A DNA stretch of 64,000 nt from Roseiarcus sp963842835 (GTDB lineage Bacteria; Pseudomonadota; Alphaproteobacteria; Rhizobiales; Beijerinckiaceae). Every line of letters begins with the position of its first letter. Position 1 is the stretch's first letter. The position numbers were made by a program, and so were the translations under genes. The notes below the pieces were generated by a model. The model had not been told where the DNA came from. It did not search any database and saw nothing but the letters and a program-made list of their open reading frames with translations. The stretch is taken from positions 1 to 64,000 of the forward strand of contig CAWJIB010000001.1 of NCBI GenBank assembly GCA_963842835.1, written 5' to 3'. This document shows, in pieces, positions 1 to 8,939 of this stretch.

Positions 1-1242
1 ATCTGGTTCGAAATCGAGGCGCACGCCTGCGACGCGCTCGCCGAGATCGGCGTCATCCCGAAGGAGAGCGCGGCGGCCATCTGGCAGAAGGCGGGGAACG
101 CGACCTTCGACGTCGCGCGCATCGACGAGATCGAGCGCGTCGCCAAGCACGACGTCATCGCGTTCCTGACGCATCTGGCCGAATTCATCGGCCCGGATTC
201 GCGCTTCGTGCATCAGGGCATGACGAGTTCCGACGTGCTCGACACGTGTCTGGCCGTACAGTTGCAGCGCGCCAGCGACATCCTCATCGCCGACGTCGAG
301 GCTCTGCTCGCGGCGCTGAAGCGCCGCGCCTATGAACACAAGCTGACGCCGACGATCGGCCGCTCGCACGGCATTCACGCCGAGCCGACCACATTCGGCC
401 TCAAGCTCGCGCTGGCCTATGCCGAGTTCACGCGCGCCCGCGCGCGGCTCGTCGCGGCGCGCGCGGAAATTTCGACCTGCGTGATCTCGGGCGCCGTCGG
501 CACCTTCGCCAATATCGATCCGCGCGTCGAGGAGCATGTCGCGAAGAAGATGGGTCTCGTTCCCGAACCGATTTCGACGCAGGTGATCCCGCGCGACCGC
601 CACGCCGCTTTCTTCGCCGCGCTCGGCGTCGTCGCCTCGTCGATCGAGCGCCTGGCCACCGAAATCCGCCATCTCCAGCGCACGGAAGTGCTGGAGGCGG
701 AGGAATATTTCTCCGAGGGGCAAAAGGGCTCCTCGGCGATGCCGCATAAGCGCAACCCGGTGCTGACGGAGAACCTGACGGGCCTCGCCCGCATGGTGCG
801 CTCGGCGGTGACGCCGGCGCTCGAAGACGTCGCGCTGTGGCACGAGCGCGACATTTCGCATTCCTCGGTCGAACGCATGATCGGCCCCGACGCGACGATC
901 ACGCTCGATTTCGCGCTGGCGCGGCTGACGGGGGTCATCGACAAGCTGGTGGTCTATCCCGAAAACATGCGCAAGAATCTCGACCGGCTCGGCGGCCTCA
1001 TCCATTCCCAGCGCGTCCTGCTCGCGCTGACGCAGAAGGGCGTCTCGCGGGAGGACGCCTATGCGCTGGTGCAGCGCAACGCCATGCCGGTGTGGCGCGG
1101 CGAGGGCGACTTCCTCACGTTGCTCAAAGCGGACAAGGACGTCGCCAATGCGTTGAGCCCGAGCGAACTCGAGGCGCTATTCGACCTCGGCTACCACCTC
1201 AAGCACGTCGACACGATTTTCGCGCGCGTGTTCGGGGGATGA
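1..1242 (+). CDS. purB: adenylosuccinate lyase, 5' end outside window
   Basis: The reading frame is open from base 1 (protein begins IWFEIEAHACDALAEIG), so the gene starts upstream of the window; 413 residues are present. It belongs to the fumarase/aspartase superfamily, and the signature GSSAMPHKRNP around residues 241-251 of the visible part identifies adenylosuccinate lyase, together with HQGMTSSDV near residue 71. The family enzyme acts twice in purine synthesis, on SAICAR and on adenylosuccinate, releasing fumarate each time. The C-terminus (FARVFGG, stop at 1240-1242) looks complete. It converges on the DUF2852 gene, with a run of palindromic repeats between them. Confidence 0.97.
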   Translation: MWFEIEAHACDALAEIGVIPKESAAAIWQKAGNATFDVARIDEIERVAKHDVIAFLTHLAEFIGPDSRFVHQGMTSSDVLDTCLAVQLQRASDILIADVEALLAALKRRAYEHKLTPTIGRSHGIHAEPTTFGLKLALAYAEFTRARARLVAARAEISTCVISGAVGTFANIDPRVEEHVAKKMGLVPEPISTQVIPRDRHAAFFAALGVVASSIERLATEIRHLQRTEVLEAEEYFSEGQKGSSAMPHKRNPVLTENLTGLARMVRSAVTPALEDVALWHERDISHSSVERMIGPDATITLDFALARLTGVIDKLVVYPENMRKNLDRLGGLIHSQRVLLALTQKGVSREDAYALVQRNAMPVWRGEGDFLTLLKADKDVANALSPSELEALFDLGYHLKHVDTIFARVFGG

Positions 1243-1271
1243 AGGCGGTTGAGAGCCCTCGTCCGGCCGAC

Positions 1272-1349
1272 TTCGTCGGCTACCTTCTCCCGCCAGGCGG
1301 GAGAAGGGAATTCGTCGGCTACCTTCTCTCGCCAGGCGGGAGAAGGGAA
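1272..1349. repeat. two tandem copies of a 39-bp palindromic repeat
   Basis: The units 1272-1310 and 1311-1349 abut and differ at one base. Each holds a perfect 12-bp inverted repeat (CCTTCTCCCGCC / GGCGGGAGAAGG) with a single base between the arms. They lie between the converging ends of purB and the DUF2852 gene, so the RNA hairpins could stop transcription from either side, although no clear T-run follows. The motif resembles intergenic palindromes common in Hyphomicrobiales. Confidence 0.85.
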
Positions 1350-1353
1350 AAAG

Positions 1354-1392
1354 CCCCTCGCCCGCTTGCGGGAGAGGGGTTGGGGTGAGGGC
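1354..1392. repeat. related palindrome with conserved tail
   Basis: CCCCTC-G-CCCGC / GCGGG-A-GAGGGG forms an imperfect hairpin at 1354-1379, followed by TTGGGGTGAGGGC. The reverse complement of this tail reappears at 28558-28582, so it belongs to a dispersed intergenic repeat family. It could act as a bidirectional terminator between the two converging genes. Confidence 0.7.
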
Positions 1393-1393
1393 T

Positions 1394-1906
1394 TTACGCC
1401 TGCGGCCGATTGCGGCGCTCGTTCATGAAGCGCTCGAATTCCTCGCGATCCTTGGCCTTGCGGATGTTGTCGAGAAATTCGGAAAATTCGCGGTGCGCGT
1501 CTTCGAGCTTGCGACGCTCCTCTTCGAGACGGGCGAGTTCGGCCGCCTTCCATTGGTCGAACGCGGCGTTGCCGGTCGAAGGCGAATAGAAGCGCCCGCC
1601 GCTCCAAGGCGCGCCCGACTTCGACCACGACCCGCCCGCCATTGCGTTGCGCGCTTCGCTCCACTTGGCGGCGGCGAACGTCTGCAGGTCCTCGCCGCCG
1701 CTTTTGCGCTGCCAGAACTTGTAGCCGAGAATTGCCAGGCCGATCGGCCAGAAGACGATAAATCCGAGAATCATGGCGATGAGTTCGAACGCCGTCCAGC
1801 GGCTCGCACCGCAGCCGCGGCGTCTCCACGTCGCATTCGCCCATTCGCCGGAGCCCAAGTCCCGCGCGCCATTCGACCCGCCAAAACTGCTTTGCGCCGT
1901 GCTCAT
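1394..1906 (-). CDS. DUF2852 family membrane protein
   Basis: 170 residues. The N-terminal 35 residues are low in complexity (Gly/Ser rich). One hydrophobic segment follows (FELIAMILGFIVFWPIGLAI, about residues 40-59), then a basic/aromatic stretch YKFWQRK. The C-terminal half is charged and predicted helical (LARLEEERRKLEDAHREFSEF), a likely coiled coil ending in RNRPQA. This layout matches DUF2852, a family of unknown function found in alphaproteobacteria. It probably sits in the inner membrane with its helical tail in the cytoplasm. No operon partner is visible; the next minus-strand gene lies 113 bp upstream. Confidence 0.8.
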   Translation of the reverse strand: MSTAQSSFGGSNGARDLGSGEWANATWRRRGCGASRWTAFELIAMILGFIVFWPIGLAILGYKFWQRKSGGEDLQTFAAAKWSEARNAMAGGSWSKSGAPWSGGRFYSPSTGNAAFDQWKAAELARLEEERRKLEDAHREFSEFLDNIRKAKDREEFERFMNERRNRPQA

Positions 1907-2019
1907 CGAGAGCCTCCGTCATGATGCGCCGCGCCCGCAGCCCGAGCCCGGCCGGGAAGACATTGGGACGCGCGCCGCAAGGCGCAAGGCCGCCGCCAGG
2001 AAATATCGCGCGGCGCGCC

Positions 2020-2757
2020 TCACGCCCACGCGACAACGATGACAACGCCGGCGATGCTGAGGGCGTCCAAGGCGAGGGCCGTCGCGATCCGCATATCGTC
2101 GAGCGTTCTCACCCGGTATCGCACAAAGCCGATGGTCGCAAAGCTCGAGTCGACGACCGCCGCGACCCATGCGTCCCGCGTCAGCACATAGGCAAGACAT
2201 ACGAAAAGCCAGACGACGACCAGCGGGGCCGCCCGCGCCCAGCTGTTCCATGGCGGAGCATGAGTGAAATGATAAAGACCAAACGCGACGCTCGAACCGG
2301 TCGCGGCCGCGACCGTCGCCCAGGGCGAGCCGAGCGTCGACCCGGCGAGCGCCTCCATCACGGCGAACAGAAGCGACAGGAAAACGAGAACTTCGGCAAG
2401 GCTGACCGCGAATAGCGCCACGAACAGCCGAAGAATATGGGGCAGCTCCGACGCCCGCGGCCCGCGCAAGGCGAGCGCGATCAGACCCAGGCCGACGACA
2501 AGAGCGAGACCCAACACGGGCGCATCGCGGCCATCGATGGGAAGATCGCCCTTGATCCACCCGCTTCGCGTCAACCATCGCGCGACCAAGAGCGGCGCGA
2601 CCGTCCCAGCGAGCAGGATAACCGCCAGCGGATAGACCCACGCGCTGCGGCGGATCCGCAGGACGTGGTTGGCGAGGGTATTGGCGAGCGGCAGCGCGCA
2701 AGCGCCGAGGACCGCCGCCATGACGCCGGTCGCGGGAATCGGTGGACCTGACAGCAT
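2020..2757 (-). CDS. CPBP-like intramembrane protein with degenerate active site
   Basis: About 245 residues with six to eight hydrophobic segments. The central part (AEVLVFLSLLFA, then FGLYHFTH, then VCLAYVLTRDAWVAAVVDSS) lines up in order with the three motifs of CPBP/Abi intramembrane proteases. The first motif normally contains EExxxR and here reads AEVLVF, and the His expected in the last motif is Asp, so proteolytic activity is doubtful. I chose the ATG at 2757 because AGAGGG lies 9 bases before it; a TTG at 2778 is the alternative. A divergent CPBP homologue or an unrelated membrane protein cannot be told apart by eye. Confidence 0.55.
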   Translation of the reverse strand: MLSGPPIPATGVMAAVLGACALPLANTLANHVLRIRRSAWVYPLAVILLAGTVAPLLVARWLTRSGWIKGDLPIDGRDAPVLGLALVVGLGLIALALRGPRASELPHILRLFVALFAVSLAEVLVFLSLLFAVMEALAGSTLGSPWATVAAATGSSVAFGLYHFTHAPPWNSWARAAPLVVVWLFVCLAYVLTRDAWVAAVVDSSFATIGFVRYRVRTLDDMRIATALALDALSIAGVVIVVAWA

Positions 2758-3082
2758 CGCGGGCGCCCTCTTCGACAAAGTCCCTGCGGTCTCCGTCGGG
2801 AGACATTCGCACGGAATGCGGGCTAACGGGGTAGAGAACGCTACGACGGCAATTCTTGCGCTGGAAGGACCGGCCCGGTCGGCGCACCGGCGGTCGGCGG
2901 GTCCATCCCGATATGCGGCGCCGGGGGGTCGGGCGCCGCGCTTCGGCCGCTCGAAAATCCTATTTCACGAACAAACCCAATGCTTCCGCAAGACCACGGG
3001 CGCCGAATTCAGGGATGCTCGATCGAGCCGTCGCGCGTATCCGGGCCGAGTGTCGGGCGAAGACGTTCGCGCAGGACCTCTC

Positions 3083-3259
3083 ATGAGCCCAATATTCGTT
3101 GTCGGCGGCGGCGGCTTCATCGGCCGGCGCGTCGTCGGACTGCTGATCGAGGCCGGACAGCCCGTCGCCGCGCCGATCCCAAAGAACCTGCCGGTCGCCG
3201 GCGCAACCGCCGCTCGAGGCCGCGCTCGGCCCCGTCGGCGACCCGGATCGTCGCTTTGA
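3083..3259 (+). pseudogene. remnant of an NAD(P)-dependent epimerase/reductase (Rossmann N-terminus)
   Basis: From the ATG at 3083 the frame reads MSPIFVVGGGGFIGRRVVGL, a textbook Rossmann start with GGGGFIG, as in NAD-dependent epimerase/dehydratase (SDR) proteins. After about 45 residues it degenerates into Arg/Pro-rich sequence and stops at 3259, with no continuation visible before the protease gene. It is best read as the 5' stump of a deleted gene. Confidence 0.6.
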
Positions 3260-3315
3260 GCCACGCTCGCTTTGCAGCGCGCCGGGCCGCGCCTATATCA
3301 AGGCCCCGATCCTCA

Positions 3316-4722
3316 TTGAGAGACCCCGCCTTGCTCCAATTCGCCTTCGCCTTCGTCCTTTGCCTCGGTTTCGCTGCGGCGCAGGCGCAAACCGTCGAGA
3401 AGACGGCGCCGCAGAGCCTGGCGCAACTGCACCTGTCCTTCGCGCCAGTGGTGAAAAAAGTGCGGCCGGCGGTGGTCAACGTCTACGCCTCCCGCGTCGA
3501 GACGATGGCGCGCAATCCCCTGTTCGACGATCCGATCTTCCGCCAGTTCTTCGGCCAGCAGGGCCAGCAGTCGCGCGTGGCGCAATCGCTGGGGTCGGGC
3601 GTGATCGTCGACGCCAGCGGCCTCGTCGTCACCAACCACCACGTCATCGAGGGCATGACCGACGTGAAGGTCGCGCTGTCCGACCGTCGCGAATTCGAAG
3701 CCAAGATCGTGCTGCGTGATCCGCGCACCGATCTGGCCGTGCTGCAAATTCAGAGCCAGGAGCGCTTTCCCGTGCTCGAACTCGGCAATTCCGACGCGAT
3801 CGAAGTCGGCGACTTCGTCCTGGCGATCGGCAATCCCTTCGGCGTCGGCCAGACCGTGACGCAAGGCATCGTCTCCGCGCTCGCGCGCACGCAGATCGGC
3901 ATAAACGACTACGGCTTCTTCATCCAGACGGACGCCGCGATCAATCCCGGCAATTCCGGCGGCGCGCTGGTCGATCTCGATGGACGGCTCGTCGGCATCA
4001 ATTCCGCGATCGTTTCGCGCTCGGGCGGCAGCATCGGCATCGGCTTCGCCATCCCCGTCAACATGGTCAAGAGCGTCGTCGCGGCGGCCAAGCAAGGCGG
4101 CGCCACGGTCAAGCGGCCCTGGCTCGGCGCCGGCCTGCAAAACGTCTCCAAGGACATCGCCAATTCGATCGGCCTGGAGCGGCCTGTCGGAGCTTTGGTG
4201 GTCAGCGTCTTCGAAGGCGGCCCGGCCGCGGGAGCGGGGCTGAAGCGCGGCGACGTGATCACGGCGATCGACGGCCAGAGCGTCGACGACGCCGAAGGCG
4301 TTGGCTTCCGGCTCGGCGTGAAGCCCTTGGGCGGCGTCGCGGCGCTGACGGTTCAGCGCGGCGGCAAGTCGCTCGTCCTGCCGCTGAAACTCACGGCGGC
4401 GCCGGAAACGCCGCCGCGCGAGGCGATCCGCATCAAGAGCCGATCGCCGTTCCAGGGCGCGCTGGTGATGAACGTCTCGCCCGCGGTGGCCGAGGAATTG
4501 TCGCTCGACAACGTCAGCGAAGGCGTCGTGGTGGCCGATGTCGCCGAAGGGTCGCTGGCCGCCGATCTAGGCGTGCAGAAGGGCGACGTCATCCTCGAGG
4601 TCAACGGCGCAAAAATCGCGACCACCCGCGATCTCGATGCGGCGAGCGGGCAGCGCCCGCGCGCCTGGGACCTGACGATCACGCGCGGCGGGCAAGTGAT
4701 CCGCTCGCGCATTGGCGGGTAA
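3316..4722 (+). CDS. HtrA/DegP-type periplasmic serine protease
   Basis: About 468 residues. A signal peptide (LLQFAFAFVLCLGFAAAQAQ) is followed by a trypsin-like domain with catalytic His109 (TNHHVIEGM), Asp139 (DPRTDLAVL) and Ser214 (GNSGGAL), then two PDZ domains (about 275-360 and 390-465). The fold and signal predict periplasmic quality-control proteolysis. No ATG precedes the signal peptide in frame at a sensible distance, so the start is probably a TTG: 3316 (AAGG about 12 bases before) or 3331. A second HtrA-type gene lies at 27035. The orphan ParA gene ends 28 bp downstream on the other strand. Confidence 0.88.
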   Translation: MRDPALLQFAFAFVLCLGFAAAQAQTVEKTAPQSLAQLHLSFAPVVKKVRPAVVNVYASRVETMARNPLFDDPIFRQFFGQQGQQSRVAQSLGSGVIVDASGLVVTNHHVIEGMTDVKVALSDRREFEAKIVLRDPRTDLAVLQIQSQERFPVLELGNSDAIEVGDFVLAIGNPFGVGQTVTQGIVSALARTQIGINDYGFFIQTDAAINPGNSGGALVDLDGRLVGINSAIVSRSGGSIGIGFAIPVNMVKSVVAAAKQGGATVKRPWLGAGLQNVSKDIANSIGLERPVGALVVSVFEGGPAAGAGLKRGDVITAIDGQSVDDAEGVGFRLGVKPLGGVAALTVQRGGKSLVLPLKLTAAPETPPREAIRIKSRSPFQGALVMNVSPAVAEELSLDNVSEGVVVADVAEGSLAADLGVQKGDVILEVNGAKIATTRDLDAASGQRPRAWDLTITRGGQVIRSRIGG

Positions 4723-4750
4723 ATTTTCGCCGCGGGTAATCGCCTCGGCC

Positions 4751-5407
4751 TCACGCCGCCTTGCTGGCCGGCGCCTTGCCCTTGCCGCGCGCGATACGGC
4801 GCTTCAGCGACGCCCACAGCGTGCGCATTTCCTGCGCGGCTGCGCCGTGCGGGTTGATCTCGGTCACGCCCAGGCCGTGGCGCGCCGCTTCCTGATAGTC
4901 GACGCGAGCCAGCACGAGCGGCGAAATGAGGCCGCCCATCTCCTCGAGCGCGGCGATGGCGTTGTCGACGCGCGCGGTTTGCTGAGCCGGCGGGCACTGG
5001 TTGAGCATGAAGACGAAATCGCTGGCCGACGCCTTCAGGGCGGCGCGCGTCTGAGCGCTGGCCCAAAGGTCGAAAATGCTTGGGCGCGAGGGAATGACGT
5101 TCAGATCGGCCTCGCGCATCGCTGCCACCGAAGCCGCTCCGTCGGCGCCGGGCGTGTCGATGATCGCAAGCGTGATTCCCTTCTTCTCCAGCGCGCCGAT
5201 CACCGCCGGCAATTTCGCGGCCGTCGTTGCGACGACGCCGATGTCGTCCAACTCGCGGGTCTTGGCCCAGCTGAGGAGGGAGGCCTGCGGATCCATGTCG
5301 ATCACGCAGACGCGCTCGCCGACGTCCTTGGCGGCGACCGCCAGCGAAGAAGCCAAAGTACTTTTTCCCGACCCGCCCTTCTGAGTTACGAAAGCAATCG
5401 TGCGCAT
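4751..5407 (-). CDS. ParA/MinD-family ATPase, orphan
   Basis: 218 residues. A deviant Walker A, KGGSGKST, lies at residues 10-17, with DMDPQASLLSWA (Walker A') near 42 and IIDTPG (Walker B) near 82, all typical of short ParA proteins that move or position cargo on the nucleoid or pole. No parB, parS or chemotaxis partner is adjacent; neighbours are the HtrA protease and xseB. The tail is basic (RRIARGKGKAPASKAA), which could help DNA binding. The role is therefore open: cargo positioning or partition of an unidentified partner. Confidence 0.85.
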   Translation of the reverse strand: MRTIAFVTQKGGSGKSTLASSLAVAAKDVGERVCVIDMDPQASLLSWAKTRELDDIGVVATTAAKLPAVIGALEKKGITLAIIDTPGADGAASVAAMREADLNVIPSRPSIFDLWASAQTRAALKASASDFVFMLNQCPPAQQTARVDNAIAALEEMGGLISPLVLARVDYQEAARHGLGVTEINPHGAAAQEMRTLWASLKRRIARGKGKAPASKAA

Positions 5408-5594
5408 GGACCCGCCCTTTTTATTGCGCCCGGCCGCGAATCGCGGGCCGGATCAATGGTTGAAACTAGTGTCCATGTTTGTGGGCATTATGGTTAACAA
5501 AGTGTGACTATCCAGCGCGCCGGCAATGAAAATTCCTATGTTTCCATAGCGATACGCGTTTTCTTTCTGTATGATCGTCGCCGCTCGCCTTGCC

Positions 5595-5843
5595 TCACTC
5601 GCCGTCCAGCGGCGCCGCGCCCTTGGGCTTGCCCTCGGCCGACAGCGCGATCTTTTCGATGCGCATTTCGGCGTTCTTGAGCAATTGATCGCAATGCGCC
5701 TTCAGCGCTTCGCCACGCTCGTAGAGTTTGATGGAATCTTCGAGCGCGACGGCGCCCTTCTCCAGCTTGTCGACGATCAACTCGAGTTCGGCCAGCGCCG
5801 TCTCGAACGGCATCTTGGCGATTTCGGCGGGCGGTTCGGTCAT
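5595..5843 (-). CDS. xseB: exodeoxyribonuclease VII small subunit
   Basis: 82 residues, the normal size for XseB. The core FETALAELELIVDKLEKGAV followed by LEDSIKLYERGEAL is the family signature. XseB binds in several copies to the large subunit XseA to form an ATP-independent single-strand exonuclease. The large-subunit gene is not in this window. It stands alone, 42 bp downstream of the Lrp-type regulator on the same strand. Confidence 0.93.
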   Translation of the reverse strand: MTEPPAEIAKMPFETALAELELIVDKLEKGAVALEDSIKLYERGEALKAHCDQLLKNAEMRIEKIALSAEGKPKGAAPLDGE

Positions 5844-5885
5844 GGCGCGATCCTCGGATTCCTCGACCGTCCTAGCGCGGCAGGC

Positions 5886-6353
5886 TCACAGCGGCAAGGC
5901 GGTCGTCTTCTTCACGGTGCGCAGCGTCATCGTCGACTGCACGCGGGAAACGCCGGGCAATTGCGTGAGAATGTCGGTGTGGATGCGTTCGAAGTCGCGC
6001 GCGTCGCGAAACGCGATCCGCAGGAGATAATCGGAGGCGCCGGCCAGAAGATAGCATTCGATGATCTCGGCGTGGTGGCCGACCTCCCGCTCGAATCGGT
6101 CGAGCGCCGCACGACCCTGCTGGTCCAGCGTCACCGAAACGAAGGCGGCGCCGGGAAGGTCCGCGGCGACCGGATCGAGCAGCATGACATAGCCCGCGAT
6201 GATCCCGCTGTCCTCGAGCATGCGGACCCGCCGAAGGCACGCCGATTGCGACAGATGGACCCGATCGGCCAATTCCGCATTGGTCAGACGGCCGTCGCGC
6301 ATCAGTTCGCGCAGGATCGCCCGGTCGCGATCGTCGATTTCGTCAACTCGCAT
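5886..6353 (-). CDS. Lrp/AsnC-family regulator of alanine dehydrogenase
   Basis: 155 residues from the ATG at 6353, which has AGAGAG just upstream; the longer frame adds 21 residues without homology. The N-terminus is an AsnC-type helix-turn-helix (IDDRDRAILRELMRDGRLTN, then LADRVHLSQSACLRRV) and the C-terminus an AsnC effector domain (GASDYLLRIAFRD). Such proteins bind DNA as octamers or dimers and sense amino acids. It is transcribed away from ald with 125 bp between them, the usual AldR/ald arrangement, so alanine-responsive control of ald is inferred. Confidence 0.9.
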   Translation of the reverse strand: MRVDEIDDRDRAILRELMRDGRLTNAELADRVHLSQSACLRRVRMLEDSGIIAGYVMLLDPVAADLPGAAFVSVTLDQQGRAALDRFEREVGHHAEIIECYLLAGASDYLLRIAFRDARDFERIHTDILTQLPGVSRVQSTMTLRTVKKTTALPL

Positions 6354-6372
6354 AATCTCTCTCGAATCGAGC

Positions 6373-6390
6373 CATGATTCGCATATCATG
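6373..6390. promoter_or_regulatory. candidate operator between the Lrp-type gene and ald
   Basis: The inverted repeat CATGAT-TCGCAT-ATCATG lies between the two divergent starts, 20 bp from the regulator ATG and 89 bp from the ald ATG. A second overlapping inverted repeat, GAATC-N7-GATTC, occupies 6364-6380. Position and symmetry fit an Lrp/AsnC binding site; binding is inferred only. Confidence 0.4.
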
Positions 6391-6478
6391 CCGGCAGCCG
6401 GCGACAAGAGCCTCATTTGGGAGAGAAATTTCTTCGACGCCGCAGGATCATGCGTCTTCCACGCAACGGGAGGGTTCG

Positions 6479-7594
<1,116 letters not shown>

Positions 7595-7895
7595 GGCGAG
7601 CGCCTTCCTCCTTGCGCGCGGGGCGCCCGGCGAACGTTTCGTTCGCCTCGCGCGCCGCGAGCACGGCGCGGCGATGCAAGCTGCGATGCAAGCTTGCCAA
7701 GAACGCCAGATCGTTGCAGAATCGCATCAAACCGCCGTCTATTCGGCGAAAGGCGGTTAGTTGTAAATCGCTGATCAAATGGACGGCGGCGGAACCCATG
7801 CCGTTTCACAATAACCGTATAAATTGATCGTCAGATGAGCTTGGGACCCCTGTAAATAACACTCTTGTCTGTCTCAACTTCTCTGGCGAAGGACG
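7595..7895. other. intergenic region with one hairpin and a short duplication
   Basis: No gene is seen here. A perfect hairpin GGCGAACG-TTT-CGTTCGCC at 7629-7647 could end ald transcription, although no T-run follows. GATGCAAGCT occurs twice, 12 bp apart, near 7674-7696. Base composition becomes more AT-rich towards the glycosyltransferase gene. Confidence 0.5.
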
Positions 7896-8861
7896 ATGGC
7901 GTCGATCAAACGAAAGCTGGACAGGGCCGGCTATTGGGCCCTTAACATCACGCGCGAGCTGGCGCCGCAGTTCCTTTTCAGGCGACGTCTGCGAGACATG
8001 CTCGCCCAGGCGGATCGTTACGACGCCGCATACCTCTCGCAGCGAGTTGGTTACTACAACAAGCTTTCTTACGCGCTGAGCGCTCAAGAATACTCAACGA
8101 CAATCGCGAGCATCCCGATCGGCGCCAGCATGTACTACCTCGACCTGAAGGAGCACGCCCGCTACTTTCCCAGACACTTCCAACTCAATCACATATTCGG
8201 CGATGTCACTCATATTCCCGATCGTCCAAGTTTCGTGAAATCTCGGCCCATTTTCGGCGACAACCGGAATTCGATCTTGCTCAATCTGGACAAATTTCGA
8301 CACTTCAATTTTCTCAACGATCAAATGAACTTTCAAGACAAGAAGCCGATGGCGGTTTGGCGCGGCGGCGGACATAACGCAAAGCGGGCCGCGCTTGTCC
8401 AGCGCTACTTCGATCATCCGCTCTGCGATGTTGGCGTGTCGTTAGGACAGCCGATAGGCGCTACACCCAAGCCATTCCTTTCCGCCACCGAGCAGATGCT
8501 TTTCAGATATGTGATCTCGGTCGAGGGCGTTGACGTAGCGACGAACCTCAAGTGGATTTTGGCGTCGAACAGCTTATGCCTGATGCCCGCGCCCTGTTAT
8601 GAAACTTGGTTCATGGAAGGCCGCCTGGAAGCCGGCAAGCACTATGTGCTGCTGCGGGACGATTTCGAGGATCTCGAGGAGAAGATCCTTCATTACGAGA
8701 GCAACATCGGCGAGGCCGAGCAAATCATACGCAACGCGAACAGCTTTGCCGCACAGTTTCGTGACGCGACGCGCGAGCGGCTTGTGTCGCTTTTCGTCAT
8801 GTACAAATATTTCGTCGCCACTGGGCAGCTCGAAGCCGACGATCGGATTTTACAACTTTAA
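7896..8861 (+). CDS. family 90 (CAP10-like/LpsA-type) glycosyltransferase
   Basis: 321 residues; the ATG at 7896 has AAGGA 4-8 bases before it. The conserved block VWRGGGHNAKRAALVQRYF, then YVISVEGVDVATNLKWILAS and ETWFMEGRLEAGKHYVLL with DDFEDLEEKI, matches GT90 proteins, which include fungal Cap10 xylosyltransferase and bacterial LpsA-type enzymes that add a sugar to lipopolysaccharide core. No signal peptide is seen, so a cytoplasmic or membrane-peripheral role in LPS or capsule decoration is inferred. The gene is visibly less GC-rich than its neighbours and is followed by an insertion sequence, so horizontal gain is likely. Confidence 0.82.
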   Translation: MASIKRKLDRAGYWALNITRELAPQFLFRRRLRDMLAQADRYDAAYLSQRVGYYNKLSYALSAQEYSTTIASIPIGASMYYLDLKEHARYFPRHFQLNHIFGDVTHIPDRPSFVKSRPIFGDNRNSILLNLDKFRHFNFLNDQMNFQDKKPMAVWRGGGHNAKRAALVQRYFDHPLCDVGVSLGQPIGATPKPFLSATEQMLFRYVISVEGVDVATNLKWILASNSLCLMPAPCYETWFMEGRLEAGKHYVLLRDDFEDLEEKILHYESNIGEAEQIIRNANSFAAQFRDATRERLVSLFVMYKYFVATGQLEADDRILQL

Positions 8862-8939
8862 ATCCCCTCCATCGCGATGCGCCGATCGCCGCGAAAAGAT
8901 CGGCGACAAGGCCGCTTGCTAAAGCCTGACAACTCCCTA

